From contig NC_037256.1 in assembly GCF_000002425.4 (NCBI RefSeq), positions 3,299,310 to 3,363,309 of the forward strand: a stretch of 64,000 nucleotides of DNA, written 5' to 3'. The position numbers and the translations under genes are program-made. The stretch comes from Physcomitrium patens (lineage: Eukaryota > Streptophyta > Bryopsida > Funariales > Funariaceae). Below, piece by piece: positions 1 to 12,629 of this stretch; position 1 is the stretch's first letter; each line of letters opens with the position of its first letter. The notes beneath the pieces are model-generated. The model saw only the letters and a list, made by a program, of their open reading frames with translations. It was not told where the DNA came from and did not search any database.

Positions 1-543
1 GTAAGTATTTGTATACATATACAAATAGGTAGAAGTAAGTAAAAGTAGGTAAAAATAAGTTAATTCTATAGTATTTAATATAAAAGCTTCCTAGAAGCTT
101 CATAGATACTGCTTTGACTTCATAGGTGTCTTTAATTGACTTTTTGGATTAGAGACGTGGTCAACAAGTTGGCCATGTGCCACACATGTTGTTAGCTTGA
201 AGATCAAGCTAACTATGTGGCCCACATGTAGAAAAACTTGTCTTGTAAGTCAAGGCATGTGTTCTGTAAAGTCAACACATATTGGAGGTCCTATAGAATG
301 TCGCCACATAGCTCCTAGTTAGATAGTATATATAGAGATAAGAGTATAGGCTTCTTCACTCTTGTCAACTCCTTTCTTGCTTCTAGTCTAGTTTTAAGGG
401 TCTCTAGTTTTCTTGTCTTTTGGCAATAGATATTCCAGTTTTTCTTTCAATATACATATTTCTTTATTTATATTTTGTTATCTTTCTTTGAGTGAAGGCT
501 CACTTGTCTCAATTTTTTTTTCATCGAGTTCTTGTCCTTGACA
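1..543 (+). repeat. Chromovirus (group 1) LTR, left end cut by window edge
   Basis: This stretch aligns by eye along its whole length with the two LTRs of element A (16810-17358 and 22631-23168). It shares the TATATATAGAG box region, the CTTCACTCTTGTC segment and the terminal TCGAGTTCTTGTCCTTGACA. Its 3' part resembles the 5' LTR of A more than the 3' LTR of A. The start lies at or beyond the window edge, so it cannot be told whether this is a solo LTR or the end of an element. It is clearly older than the LTRs of A. Confidence 0.85.
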
Positions 544-855
544 GGTGCATACATAGATAACTTGCCTTTCAAGATAAAACATGTGGCTAAAAAAGTCAAC
601 ACATGTTGGAGTTCCTATAGGACATCGCCACATAGCTTTTAGTTAGATAGTATATATGGAGGCAAGAGTGAAGCCTTCTTCACTTTTGTCAACACCTTTC
701 TAGTCTTAGTCTTATTTCAAGTCTTTCTATTTTTTTTATTTTTGACAATAGCTATTTTAGTTAATATTACATCACCTTTTGAGAGACTTTCTAGTTCTCT
801 TTAGTGATAGAAGAGTGTATTAAGTATTCTCTTATTTCAAGATTCATGTCTTTGA
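544..855 (+). repeat. Partial LTR of a diverged group 1 subfamily
   Basis: The segment repeats the middle and 3' part of the preceding LTR: GTCAACACATGTTGGAG, then a TATATATGGAGGCAAGAGTGAAG region. It ends in a different tail near CAAGATTCATGTCTTTGATA. The same tail variant occurs in the LTR at 44255-44790, so this is a separate subfamily and not a simple duplication of 1-543. It abuts the minus-strand pol of element H. Confidence 0.7.
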
Positions 856-2310
856 TACTACCGTAGGAAGTCGTGGTTGTCTTCGACCTAGTATGTTTGA
901 TTCTTTATACCTTTCGAAAAGTAAAACATGAAAGATTAGATGAATTTTTATTGATGAAGGTAACTCCAAGCAATAAATTATGTAATTAATTTGAATCACA
1001 AATGGTCCCAGTCTTTGGTAGTCTAACTTATCACATGGCATGTTGGTTTTTATATTGTGCCAAAGAAGCCATACTTTGTCACTAATTTGGAATGGAGGAT
1101 GTTCCTTCCTCAATTCATCCGCCAATAGCTTTTAATATTGTTGAGCTCTTTTTAGGTGAGTCTTCATGGTTGCTTGAACTTCGGCCATCTTCGTAGCAAA
1201 GTCCTCTGCTATTGGCTTTACAGACTTTGAAGGCTCTATCATATCCAACTTTTGATGATGATCATACTTTGAGTAGAATGGCATTTGCTGTATAGATGCA
1301 TGGATTATATTTTATATGCAAACTCTACCAATAATAAGTAAGAAGTCCAATCGTCTTATTGATAGTTGATGGTGTACTTCAAATATTACTCAAGAATTTA
1401 GTTGACCTGATCCATTTGGCCATCAGTTTGAGGATGGAAGGCAGAAGAAAGGTTGATATCAATCTTAAGAATCTTGAAAAGTACCTTCCAAAATCTTGAT
1501 ACAAATTGTGGCCCACGATCCGACACAATATTATTTCGCAACCCGTGGTAATAATAGATGTTGTCAATAAAGAGTCTTGCCATCTCTTCACTAGTGATTA
1601 ACATCTTATAAGGTATAAAATGTGCCATCTTGATCAATCAATCAATAACTACAGAGATAATATCAAATAAGCTTGATGATGGAAGATCTATAATGAAATC
1701 TATAGAAATAGATGACCATGGTTGTTTTGAAATAGGAAAAGATTGAAGAAGTCTATATGGCCAATGTGAAGGATTGTTTGACCTTAAACAAGTATCACAT
1801 GATAGTACAAATTTCTTAACATCCTTCCATGTTTTAGGCCACAAAAAGTCTCTAGACAAAAGTTCCAAGGTCTTGTTGAATCCAAAATGTGTGGCTATAA
1901 GAAAATCATGGTATGTTTGAAGAACGTGCATGCAAGTTGGTCCTTTAAGAATGAACAAACGTTCTTCAAAGAATAAGAGATTGTCTTTATACTTGAATTT
2001 AGAAGATTCTTTAGAAAGATTATTGACAAGATGCTTGATATTAAGAACAAGAAGATCCATGTTTGAGGCTTTACAAACTTGATGAAAAAATGATAAATCT
2101 ACATGCATTGATACATTGATTGCTCGAAGATGAAATTACTCAAGTTTTAATAAGGTTGTCCACTGTTGATTATATGCTACCTTGCCTTCTTTTGGTTCAA
2201 GATAGGAATGTCTTGATAATGCATCTGATATCCTTTGTTTGCTCTTGGAGTAATATGTAATGCAAAAGTCAAATCATGATAAAGCTATACTCCAATGTAC
2301 TTGGTAACAA
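856..2310 (-). pseudogene. Element H, integrase and end of RNase H (fossil)
   Basis: Minus-strand translation shows integrase landmarks also seen in elements A and C: a zinc-finger region with CDTCLRSNNPSHWPYRLLQ, the catalytic-core start WSSISIDFIIDLPSSS, the YHGLRNNIVSDRGPQFVSRF segment, HPQTDGQMDQVN, and the post-core WLLWHNIKTNMPCDKLDYQR of the GPY/F module. The chromodomain is not seen before the left end of the piece. Long internal homology to 27100-27900 confirms the assignment. Broken, many breaks. Confidence 0.85.
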
Positions 2311-3707
2311 TGTCATATTGCGTCATTTACTATCTAGGAATATACTAAATATCTAGCTATAGAGAGTTTAGCTTAAACTTTTATATGTATCTTATCTTAG
2401 CTTCCAAAACTCCTTTGTTTTGCATAAAATTCAAAACATAGCAAAACCCTTCAAAATATATTTTTTTCTCAAAGGATTTTCTCTTCTTGAACTTTAAAAA
2501 TTTATAATTCTTAATCTAACTATTCAATTTGTTTCAAATTTATAGAATAGGTAGAATTCACCGTTAAGTTTTATCATGAATAAAATCCAACTAAAAATTC
2601 ACTTCTGATCTTTTAACATTTAAGAAATCCTAGCATATACTCTAAACCCTAATTTATAAGTACCTAAGGACTATTTTCTTAATATTTCAAGAACCTATTA
2701 TTCAAATACCATCAAACTTATATACAAAGTTTACCAACATGAATAAACATATTTTTTAAAATTTTGAGCCAAAATCTTGTCAAATTTCTCAAGATATAGT
2801 TCAAGTCACAACTACTAGTAAATCAGGTCACTTACTAATCTTAGATTGCATATACTAACTTCAAAATATAATATCTCCTTTATTCCAACTTGAACTCTAG
2901 CAAGCAGTATACAAAAATTGTAGCTACATAAGTATTCTCTTCAATTGCAGTCACCAATCCTCAATTATCCTTCGTACGTATCCGTTATATCAAAAGAGTG
3001 ATAGTAGCTTCCAAATCAATACCTTAACTTTAAGTGTCTATACCTCCTTCATATAAACTCTAAATCATATAAGATTTATACCAAAACCATAGTTAAAAAC
3101 CTCAGCTCTCTAATCCTAGTCTTCTAAGTTTAAATGGCCCCAAAAAACTAATCCTAATCCCTAATATGACCTTAGGCAGCCTCTTTGAAGCCCATTGGTC
3201 ATGATTTTTGACCAATAGGAATGGAGACTTTCATCATCCATCTCCATTCATCTATATGGATGTCCTAAAATCTCTTATTGCTACCAAAATCCCTCTCCAA
3301 TTCTTTTTTTTACAAGATTTACTTAATATATGCCCTAAATACCAAATTAAAGAACCAAAATAAGTCTTCAAGGATTACCAATGTCTAACAAAGATGACTC
3401 TAAATATTTAAAAGTTACTACTAATAAGATGAACTTCAAAGTCACTATCAAAAGAAAATAAAGTTATATAAATTCTAATAGAAGTCCTTTTAAAGTTTAT
3501 TAAAACTTTAATATAGTTATAACTTTTCTTGAAAGCACCTCTCATCAAGTGACTATATATAAAACTTTTTTTTTGATGTAGTAATCTATCCACATTCTAC
3601 AACCAACAAAAATCTACTAACATGGCTCTCATCATGTTGTCTAATATATCATACATTAAATATATAAATATATTATTTTCACATGGTAGCCAAACCACAA
3701 CACAACA
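2311..3707 (-). repeat. Solo LTR of the F type (group 2), inserted in element H
   Basis: A unit of about 1.4 kb with ends TGTCATATTGCG and ACACAACA. It matches the two LTRs of element F (15094-16426, 25761-27093) throughout, and resembles the F 3' LTR more closely in the U5 part. The H RNase H sequence resumes on both sides. Flanking tetranucleotides are ACAA and ACGG, a possible decayed 4-bp TSD. Transition-rich divergence suggests an old insertion. Confidence 0.8.
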
Positions 3708-4580
3708 ACGGTTCAATATTCGGATTGATATTAAGTATTCAAGATTCTTTTGATTTATATATATAGTCACTTGATGAGAGGTGCCTTCAATAAAGTGGCA
3801 CCATTTTTAGAAAGAATCTATAATAGCAAGTAGCTCTTTATTTTAGATTTTATAATTAATTTTTATTGCTGAGAATTTTTTCGAATAGAATGCAATTAGA
3901 TGAAATTTTCCATCTTCTCTATATTGTGACAAAACTTCTCCCAATGCTAAGTCTCATGCATTGGTTTCCATAAAATAGGACTTGTTAAAATCTAGATGTA
4001 TTAAAATTGGAGCTGTTGTAAAAACATCTTTTAAGCTTTGAAAAGCTTTCTCTGCTTCAAGATTCTAGTCTAGTTTATCCTTACATATAAACCACGTAAG
4101 TGGAGTAGCAATCTTGGAATAATTCTTAATAAAAATCGTGTAGAAGTTTGTAAATTCAAGAAAGTATTGGACATCATATATAGTTTTTGGCTTTGCCCAA
4201 TCGATGATTCTTTATACCTTCTTTGGATCCATAAAAAGGCCTTTTTTGAAAATAATATATCCAACAAATTTGACTTGAGGTACATGAAATATATACTTTT
4301 CTAGTTTTGCATGTAGCCCAGTACTTTGTAGCTTTTCCAGTACAAGACGGACATATTTTTTGTGGTTTTTTGGATTCTTGGAAAAAATTAGAATATCATC
4401 CAAATAAATTACAACAAAGTCATTTAGATACTCACAAAATATATTATTCATTAAATTTTGGAATATGGCTAGAACATTGGTAAGTCCAAAAGAAATAACA
4501 TTGTATTCAAAATGTCCATACCTGGTACAAAATATTATTTTCTATTCATCTCCCTCCTTAATGCAAACCAAGTTATATGT
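3708..4580 (-). pseudogene. Element H, RNase H and RT segment (fossil)
   Basis: Minus-strand similarity to 28010-28860 of element C. It includes the RNase H lead region and an RT segment with FVVIYLDDILIFSKNPKNHK (the YLDD catalytic motif) followed by the LHAKLEKYIFHVPQVKFVGY region. The right end is interrupted by LTR G. Broken, several breaks. Confidence 0.85.
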
Positions 4581-5473
4581 TGTCATACTATAATTGTTTA
4601 TAGTATGTAAAAATTAGTTAAAATATATAATATGTTCATAAATCTTGGTGTATGTTAGAATGGTTAATAGATTAATTTAAAGATAGTAGACATAAGAAAC
4701 TTTATTTTGAATTTTATATATTTTGATTATAGTATTTTAAAAAATTATACAACCTAAATATTTAGTATGAAGCCTTGAGAGGAGATTAGAGTATAAAGAT
4801 GAAAATCTTAACTAGTAGGAGGCTTATTGGAAGGGATAAAAGCAAGACATGGATGGATGAAGGCAAAGAATGGAAATCTTCATTCCCATTGATTGAAGGC
4901 CATACCCAATGGGCTTGAAGGAGGCTGCCCGAGGCCTTATTAGGAATTAGGGTTTTTCTTTCAAGGTCAATTGAGCTTTGGAGGCTAGTGTCATGAATTT
5001 CAAGTTTTTAAATACAGATTGGATACAAATTTTGTATGATTTGGAGTTTTTATGAAGGAATTATTAGCACTCAACATTAAGGTATCAATTTCATATCTAC
5101 TATCATTCTTTGGGGCATAATATACATTTATAAAGAATAACAAAAGATCAGCGAGTAGGATTGGAAAGAAAACTTTTTTGACTATACCTTTTATGTACTA
5201 TTTGATGAATTTAAAATTCAGATGAAGAAATTATAGAGGATTGAAGTCACTACATCCAAATCAAAATCAATAAGTAAGTGATTTTGTTCATAGTAATGGT
5301 TAGAGCCATATCTTGAGTTTTTGGATGAATTTTTGGCTCAAATCTTTTAGAAAAGGTAGATTATTGTGTTAAAAACTATATATACAAATTTTGTGGTATT
5401 TGAGTGTTTTATTTGTGAGATATGAAGAAAGTTACAGATGGGTGTATAAAAACTAGGATTTGAATCTACAATT
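4581..5473 (+). repeat. LTR G (group 2, F-related), left part
   Basis: Starts TGTCATAC and reads as a diverged, opposite-orientation relative of the F LTR. Shared landmarks are GGAGGCTGCCCGAGGCC followed by TTAGGAATTAGGGTTT, and the TTTTTGGCTCAAA region. It is interrupted at 5473 by element C and resumes at 31404, where the homology to the F LTR continues in the expected order. No internal coding sequence of this insertion is seen, so it is probably a solo LTR. Confidence 0.7.
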
Positions 5474-5763
5474 TGTCACGGATATAGAAATATAGATTCG
5501 AGATCTAACAAGAAGTTCAAGAAGAATTGGCAAGAACTAGATTAATATAAGCACAACACCAGAGAGGTGAGCTAGAGCTCCAAGAGATGTGTTGTGGAGA
5601 CTGAAGAACTCTTCAGCCTCGATTCTAATATATATATTCCTATTTAGGAAGCTTCTCTAGTAACTTCCAATAACTAGGAAGCTTTTAGAAGGTTCCAAAG
5701 ACTTGCTTCTAGAAGATTATAGAAACTTGTCTCTAGAAGGTTCTAAAGACTATATCCCTAACA
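5474..5763 (-). repeat. Element C 3' LTR
   Basis: 290 bp, very similar to 31118-31403. In its own orientation it begins TGTTAGGGATATAG and ends CCGTGACA. It contains an ATATATATTAG TATA-like box followed by a dyad (TGAAGAGTTCTTCA core), as in the other copy. The polypurine tract lies immediately upstream (5764-5779 on the + strand). Confidence 0.85.
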
Positions 5764-5779
5764 TCACCCCCTCCTTTAG
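5764..5779 (-). promoter_or_regulatory. Element C polypurine tract
   Basis: The reverse complement reads CTAAAGGAGGGGGTGA directly before the 3' LTR start TGTTAGGG. This is the position and composition expected for the plus-strand primer of an LTR retrotransposon. The neighbouring 5780-5854 is the 3' end of C's internal region, including the last codons of its extra ORF. Confidence 0.75.
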
Positions 5780-5854
5780 CTTTGAGGTCTCTAAGAAGTA
5801 ATGTTGTTGTTAATCAGTACCAACGTAAGAAAATAAAAATCTCTCACATAACGT

Positions 5855-6972
5855 TGTCGTGTTATAATACGAGTATATCGTGAAAATATAAAAAAAGGGG
5901 ACTTTTATTAATATTCAGTTATCTCGAATATTGGGAGCAACGACCAATTCCAGTGCAAATACTGAGAGGCCAGGTTCAGTCACCCCGTTATAGTCAGCCA
6001 GGGCATAGTCACTAGTAACAAAATGCTCCATTCGATTCCAATAATGGGAGTCAGCAGAAAAGAAAAGGACCAATTCAACGACAGGTGAGCCTGGTTCGAA
6101 GAGCCAATTGGATCCAATTTCAGAAGACCTCTAATCCAGGTCCTATTACGGGCCTCTTACCCAATATGAGACCTGACTTGGTCGAGCAACCCAATGCGGT
6201 CCAATTACGGGGCTTCGATTCCATTTCAGGTTGTTCGGTCTTTTGTGCCATTCCGGGAATATCCTTTCGATAAAAAGATCTCTTAAAGGTAAAAATGGGA
6301 GAAAAAGCTCCATCGGCTGTTCCAATTCGGGGAGTCCAAGGCAGCAGAATAGGATCTTCTCAGGGTTAAAGAGGAGGATAGGTTAAGAAATGAAGGAGGA
6401 GAGAATTAGGGTTTTAAGGGTCGGAGAGCTAGCTTCATGCTTCAGGGGAGGGGAGAAAAGGCAGAGAATTGGGATTTTTTTTTCTTCATAGAATTTTGTG
6501 GAGACTTCTGGCGATCAATGCTGAAAGGTCGATGTGTTGTACGGGTGAATCGGGGTTTTAATAAAGTGGGTGTGATTACTCTTGACTGTTTTGTGAAATC
6601 GAAGTTATGTCTGTCATTGAAGAATTAAAAGGGTGTCTATAGGATTGAGTATGCGGAGTGAATGAAATTTATTGGGTTAATCTAACAAGACAGTCAGTGG
6701 ATACAAGGTCGTGAGTATAAAGCGGTATCAGAGATTAGCAGATCGGGTTGTTTGGGGTTCTCTGTAACGTCTAGAGACCTACCGGATGGGACAAAATAGA
6801 TTTCGGCGAGCAGTCGAAGGACATCCATATAGATTTATGATATATTCTTACAATTGTTTGTATTCCAATAGTCAAAAACTGATAGACTGCTTGAATATTA
6901 GTGTATCTCTACACTACCTTCTACAGCTAAACGCCCGGCGCGTTCTCGAGCAGGAAAGTACGTAATACGACA
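5855..6972 (+). repeat. Element D 5' LTR
   Basis: Begins TGTCGTGTTATAATACGAG and ends GTAATACGACA, matching the B LTRs at both ends and through most of the interior. It is shorter than in B (1118 against 1340 bp). It carries the CCAAT-rich segment (about 6065-6210). A leader TAGTGAACCCAATGTGAAAG follows, corresponding to the candidate primer site of B. Confidence 0.9.
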
Positions 6973-7042
6973 CGAGTAGTGAACCCAATGTGAAAGCTTG
7001 AGGTAGAAGGTATTGGATTTCGTTTGATTTTATTTTTATTTT

Positions 7043-9434
7043 TAAGGAGAACGAAAATAAAAATTTTGAAGGATCTTTGGGAGGAGTTTCTGGTCGAGGT
7101 TCTTCTAAAGGACAAGGTATGCACATGGATCCGTCTATTGCTAGTATGTTTCAAGCCTTCTAATTATCAATGTAGCAACAGTAAAGCAATGATCAAAAGG
7201 AAGCTTCGGCAACCAAAGCATTGCAAGCAGTGGTCAATAAAATTGATCAATTTAATGGAAGGAATATTTCAAGGTATTTAAGATGTTATGTTCATGAAAT
7301 GGAATTAAATCGAATTTCTGAGAAGAAAATGGTTGAATTATTTGGACTTGCCATGATACCGGAGATAAGAGACCATATTACATCAATTATGGATCGTTAT
7401 GGGAATTCATGGGAGGTTTTTTTACATACATTGAAAGACAAATATTTCTTGGAAGATGCTGATCGCATTACTAAGAAGCTATTTCTGGAATGGATTGAAC
7501 GGCCTAATAAGAATTTGCAAGCAACAGAGCTACTAAGGGAATTTGAAAGGCAGTACTCTCAATTATCAAAGGTAGAAAAATTGACATTGGAGCCGAATAA
7601 AGTTGATCTATTTCTTCAAGCTACTGATAGACAATTGCAAGGAAAATTAAAACTCCTTCTTGAAGACAAAGAAGAAGATGAAGGATTGACAACAAAGTGG
7701 AAGAACGTTGAAGATGCGGTGGGGTTGCTTGCAAAAAGAGAAAGGGAGAAGGATAGGAGCAATATCTCGAAAACAGTACAAGCACCCAAAGCTCCAATAT
7801 GTACAATACCACCAACAATGCCTATAATTCAACCTTCGACATCCTTATCAAAGAAAGCAGATATGGGGATGGAAGAAATTATACGAGGAATGCGAGATCT
7901 TCAAATCAAATTGGCAAGACTTGAAGAGAATACTTCTACAAACAATTTGAAGAATGTTTCAAAACAAGGATATGTACAAAGATGCATTTGGTGTGATGAC
8001 GCTTCACACACTAGGAAAGATTGCAATGAATTTAATAATATGATACGACAAGGAATTATTTGCTGGAAAGATGGAAAGATAGCATTAAAAGATAGGAAGG
8101 ATCTTTTTCAAACCAATTTTTTAATGCTAATCAATTTTGACAAGGGAGGAATGAGAGCATTGGTTCAAGATTACTTAAAAGAGCATAAAACAACAGCACG
8201 AGAAAGTGCAAGTTATGGTGCTAGAGTAGATGATGACCTTGGTGGAAGTACGGAAACTAGTGAGTTTTGGGTTTCTGCCATTTCTACAATACAAGAAGGG
8301 AAATTACCTCGAGAAGCATTATTGAGGACTGCAGCTATAATACGAGGTGCAACAGGTTGAGAGGATCCTGTTGAGTCTCTTTCAGTTCATGCATATATTG
8401 CTAAGAGCCAACATGAAGCTTTAATGGAAGAAAAGAGACGAGGAAATTTTGATGATACGAGAGAAGGAAATTCTTCTAAGAGGCAAACTCGAGGAGACAA
8501 GGCTCGGGAGGCAGCTTCACAAGAATTGCCTATAAAGGATACCTCAGCATCATTGGAAGAAAAAACAAGGGAGACAAAAGATAAGGGCAAATCAATTGCT
8601 TATAAGCTACTTTTTGACATTGAAGCGGGAACAAATTTGAAAGGGATGTTGGAAGAACATATATTAAACGCTAAGATGGAATTTACATTGAAAGAAGTTT
8701 TGGGAATTGCAAAGAAGGAGTTTCATGATGTTATCATTAACAGCATTAAGCGAAAGAGGTAATTAATGGACAAAACTGAAATGAGTCATGCTATTGATGC
8801 AAGAATATATAAAGATGAAGAAGAGGTTGATATTAGTTACAAGAAACTAACAAATGAAAAGAATGGGTATAATCAACGAGTACGTTTCGAAGATTATAGT
8901 AATAAGGAAATGGAAACTTTGAGCCATTATACTCGAAAGCATTGGATAAGGGCAACTACTGAGGTATTGGTGAAAGTAGGAGATATAGAAGAACCGATTG
9001 TTGCTTTAGTCGACCATGGCTCTGAAATAAATCTCATGTCTCAAGATCTTTATAAGAAGCAAAAATGACTAATTGATATGGAACATGGATGGGCAATATG
9101 AGTAGCTAATAACACATGGGGCGAATTATATGGAGCTTGTCTAGATGTCAAAATTCGGATTGGGGATGTTGCGACGGAGCAACATTTCTTTGTTCAAGAT
9201 ACAACATCTTATCCATTGATTTTAGGACAACCTTATATTATGGCAACACGGATGGAAACAAAAGTACTTGACGATGGTTCTACTTATGCAACGGTACGTA
9301 GCGAAGATAAGAAGAAAGCTGTACAATTTCTAATAGTACCTCCTAACCATGAACGGAATCGAGATAGGTTGAGGGAAAAACCATTGCCAAAGATTATTGA
9401 AGGATTTAAGGATTATGGAGAGGTACAACTATAA
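7043..9434 (+). pseudogene. Element D gag-protease (fossil)
   Basis: Homologous throughout to B 33156-35528. Gag shows VVNKIDQFNGRNISRYLRCY near the N-terminus and a zinc knuckle CIWCDDASHTRKDC (C-x2-C-x4-H-x4-C) at about 7986-8027. The protease region has ALVDHGSEINLMS at about 9003-9041, then SYPLILGQPYI near 9210. The ORF ends at the same place as in B and F. Broken, a handful of breaks. Confidence 0.85.
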
Positions 9435-9753
9435 AGCGAGATTATGGAGGTACAAAAGAGGAGGTACTCTCGCGAGATGAAGGTGCCTTTGATGCGAGTT
9501 TTATTGGTATTTTGGAGAATGGAAATATTATGTATAAGAAAGTTGATGATTTTAAAAGAAAAGAAAGAAAAAGATTATATGATATTGAAGGAGAATTACC
9601 CAAGTTAGGTACGCAGCAAGAAGATGAAAATGATTTGGATAATGAAGGTGACGAAGACGAACTGGACAAAGACGTACAGAATATATTATAAATCACACAG
9701 TAATTGGGTAAATTGGTGCATACCGGAGGATGCACAGGTCCAGAAGAGGTGGA
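9435..9753 (+). other. Element D 3' internal tail
   Basis: Matches two separate stretches of B: the start of its second ORF (GNIMYKKVDDFKRKERKRLY) and its acidic C-terminus (NEGDEDELDKD), followed by the TTGGGTAAATTGGTGCATACC segment and a purine-rich tract before the LTR at 9754. The RT-to-integrase part between them in B is not represented, so D could not have encoded its own polymerase. Confidence 0.8.
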
Positions 9754-10711
9754 TGTCGTGTTGTAACACGAATATACCGTGAAAATATAAAGAAAGGGGA
9801 ATTTTATTAATGTTCAGTTACCTCGAATATTGGGAGCAACGACCGATTCCAGTGCCAATATTCAGGGGCCAGTTCAGACATCCCATCACAGTCGCTCAGG
9901 GCATACTTATCAGTAACAAAATGCTCCATTTGATTCCAATAACGGGAGTCAGCAGAAAGGGAAAGAACCAATTCAACAACGGCTGAGCCTGGTTCAAAGA
10001 GCCAATTAGATCCAATTTCAAGACATCCAATCCAAGTCTTACTACGGGCCTCTTAGCCAATCTGATGCGAAGAACAAATTTGACCCAATTACGGGAACAT
10101 CCAAGTCTTACTACGAGCCTCTTACCCAATATGAGACCTGAATTGGTCGAGCGACTCAATGTAGTCCCGATTACGAGGATTTTGATTCCATTTTAGGGTG
10201 TTCCATCCTTTGTGCCATTCTGGAAACGTCCTTTTGATAAAAGGACCTTTTAAAAGGCAAAAAATGGAGGAGAAAGCTCTGACGGCGGAGCCAATTCCGG
10301 ATCCAAGCTGAAAGATTGAAAAAATTCAGAGGCTAGGGTTTGAAAGATAGGAGAATTAGGGTTAAAGGGGAAGATAGGTTAAGAAATGAAAGGGGGAGAA
10401 TAAGAGTTTTAAGGATTGGAGAGCTAGCTTCATGCTTCGGGCGGGGAAAAAAGACAGAGAATTGGGGTTTTTTTTTTCATAGGATTTTGGGAAGAGTGAG
10501 GCAATCGTTAGTGAAGTCAGTGTTGTATTAGTGAATCTGGATTATAATGAAGTAGGTGTGATTACTCTTGACTGTTTTGTGAAATCGAAGTTACGTCTGT
10601 GATTGAAGAATTAAAAGGGTGTCTATAGGATTGAGTATGCGGAGTGAATGAAATTTATTGAGTTAATCTAACAAGACAGTCAGTGGATACAAGGTCGTGA
10701 GTATAAAGTGG
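9754..10711 (+). repeat. Element D second LTR, left part
   Basis: Begins TGTCGTGTTGTAACACG just after the purine-rich tract. It aligns with the D 5' LTR up to GAGTATAAAGTGG, where a solo LTR (10712-12629) is inserted. It continues at 12630. Confidence 0.85.
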
Positions 10712-12629
10712 TGTGGTAATGTGTGAAGTCTTGCTTGAGAATGCTCTGAGCACCTGGCTGTAGAAGGAAGAATAGAAATTGCAATAACAAAATCCTAAAT
10801 AGAATACTAACAATGCTCTAATTAGACTAAAATAATGGTAAACAAACATAATCAAATTCAAAATAACTCAAAGAAATTTCAAACAAACAATAACATTCTT
10901 AAAGAAATATTAGAATGATCACAAATTTTACTCAAATATATGTCAATTTAACCTTTATTTAATTCTAGTTAAAACCCTATTGAATTTCACTCAACTTTAG
11001 ACCAAACCTAATTAAATCTTAAACCCTAATAATTCCTAAATCCTAAGTCAAATCCTAAACAAATCTTAAATTAAACCCTATTCCAAATCCTAAACTTTAA
11101 ACCAAACCCTAAATCAAACCCTAAACCAAACCCTAATCCAACCCTAAATCCTAAACCAAACCTTAAATCAAATCCTAACCAAACCCTAATCCAAATCCTA
11201 ACCAAACCCTAATCCAAATCCTAAATCAAATCCTAACCAAATCCTAAATCCTAATCCAAATCCTAATCCAAACCCTAATCCAATCCTAAATTCTAATCCA
11301 AATCCTAAACCCTAAACCAAACCTTAAATCAAACCCTAACCAAACCCTAGTCCAAACTCTAATTCAAACGTTAAATCAAACCCTAACCAAACCCTAAATC
11401 CTAATCCAAATCCTAATCCAAATCCTAAATCAAATCCTAACCAAATCCTAAACCCTAATCCAAATCCTAATCCAAACCCTAAAACAAACCCTAGCCAAAT
11501 CCTAACCAAACCCTAAATCCTAATCCAAATCCTAATCCAAACCCTAAACCGAACCCTAGCCAAACCCTAATCCAAATCCTAATAATTCCTATGACAGATT
11601 TAAACCTCAATATCTAATGAATAAACCGTCGATCTCAATTCAAAATTTTCACACTTCTTAAAAATCAAGTTCAAAATAAGCAAAAATTTTTTTGAAAAGG
11701 ATCGGATTACCAAATTGACGAAAACCTCAAAAATGTGTTCGGGTGTTAGCCGGCCTCCTTCTCCAAACTTGTTGCCAATCTTCCAGAGCCAATTTCTCTT
11801 CTTTGCGCCGTTCGATTGGTTTCAAATTTCTCATGGACATAGAAAAACAAGTCTAATATCCTCTCACATAAGTTTTACTCCCATCCAACTAGTAGATTGC
11901 ATGAAATCTTAAAAACCCTCACTAGACCTAAAATTCTACTTTCTGAGACCTTGATTCACTTAAACCTCAATATCTCTCAGCTCAACCGTTAGATCAAGCT
12001 CAAATTCACAACATATATTCAACACAACTATAACCATGAATCCAAAAAAATTCATCCGTAGATCTGCATCAAAACTCTCGAAATCACTCAAAACATAAAC
12101 CCTATTTTATTTCATAAAACCCAAGTCATCCGAAAAAAAACTTAACTTTGTAAAGCTCTTACAAATTCATATCAACTCCAAATCACCCAAATTGAATGTC
12201 CATAGAAACCTTATCCAACCTTCTCTCCAATCCCACTCTCCGATTCGCCAAAGAGTCCCGGAGTCGTCATCGAGACTCGGTTTTGTGCCTCAGGGTCTGA
12301 TTTCGACCCTGGTTCATAACCGGCCCTCTCCGGATATCAATATCTAGTTTTTCTAAGTAACTTTTCTCTAGAATTTATTCTTAACTTTCTTCTAAAGATT
12401 CCTATATCATTTATTTTCCCAATATACTTTGATTTGCCTTACTTATGGTACTACAAAGTAAGTAGAAGTCACCTTTCTAAAAGGCAGCATTGATACCTTT
12501 TAATTTTTCTACCCCTTTGGCTATTAACTATATTTCTAAGATAATTTGTTCTAATAATTTGAACTAAGATCTCTTAAATTATAATAATCTCCACACTCTT
12601 TTACCTATTAATCGTGTTACATCATGACA
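10712..12629 (-). repeat. Solo LTR (group 2 type) inserted in the D LTR
   Basis: 1918 bp with ends TGTGGTAATG and ATCATGACA, flanked by GTGG (10708-10711) and GTGA (12630-12633), a near-perfect 4-bp TSD. Its reverse complement begins TGTCATGATGTAACACGA, resembling the TGTCGTGTTGTGACACGA start of the B LTR, so it is read as a minus-strand LTR of a related family. It contains the telomere-like satellite and short stretches reminiscent of F LTRs. No coding region is seen inside. Confidence 0.7.
11020..11583. repeat. Degenerate telomere-like satellite (CCCTAAA variants)
   Basis: About 560 bp made almost entirely of 6-8-bp units such as AAACCCTAA, AAATCCTAA, CCAAACCCTAATCC and CCTAAATC. Units vary in spacing and by C/T exchange. 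The motif matches the plant telomere repeat (CCCTAAA), but the array is irregular and lies inside an LTR, so it is an interstitial satellite and not a chromosome end. Confidence 0.85.

Noticed and set aside
844-1125. Chromodomain at the left end of H
   Set aside because: The sequence ends in the GPY/F-to-chromodomain linker; no chromodomain residues are visible before the LTR piece begins.
6719-6735. GGTATCAGAGATTAGC, resembling the initiator-Met primer site
   Set aside because: It lies inside the group 2 LTR, not next to its end, and is altered in B; likely coincidence.
7621-7832. Open frames antisense to gag in D, and the same in B (33398-33944)
   Set aside because: They are shadows of the gag frame on the opposite strand with no independent support.
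10971-11583. Possible true telomere or chromosome end
   Set aside because: The array is degenerate, short, and flanked on both sides by the same LTR and its TSD, so it is interstitial.
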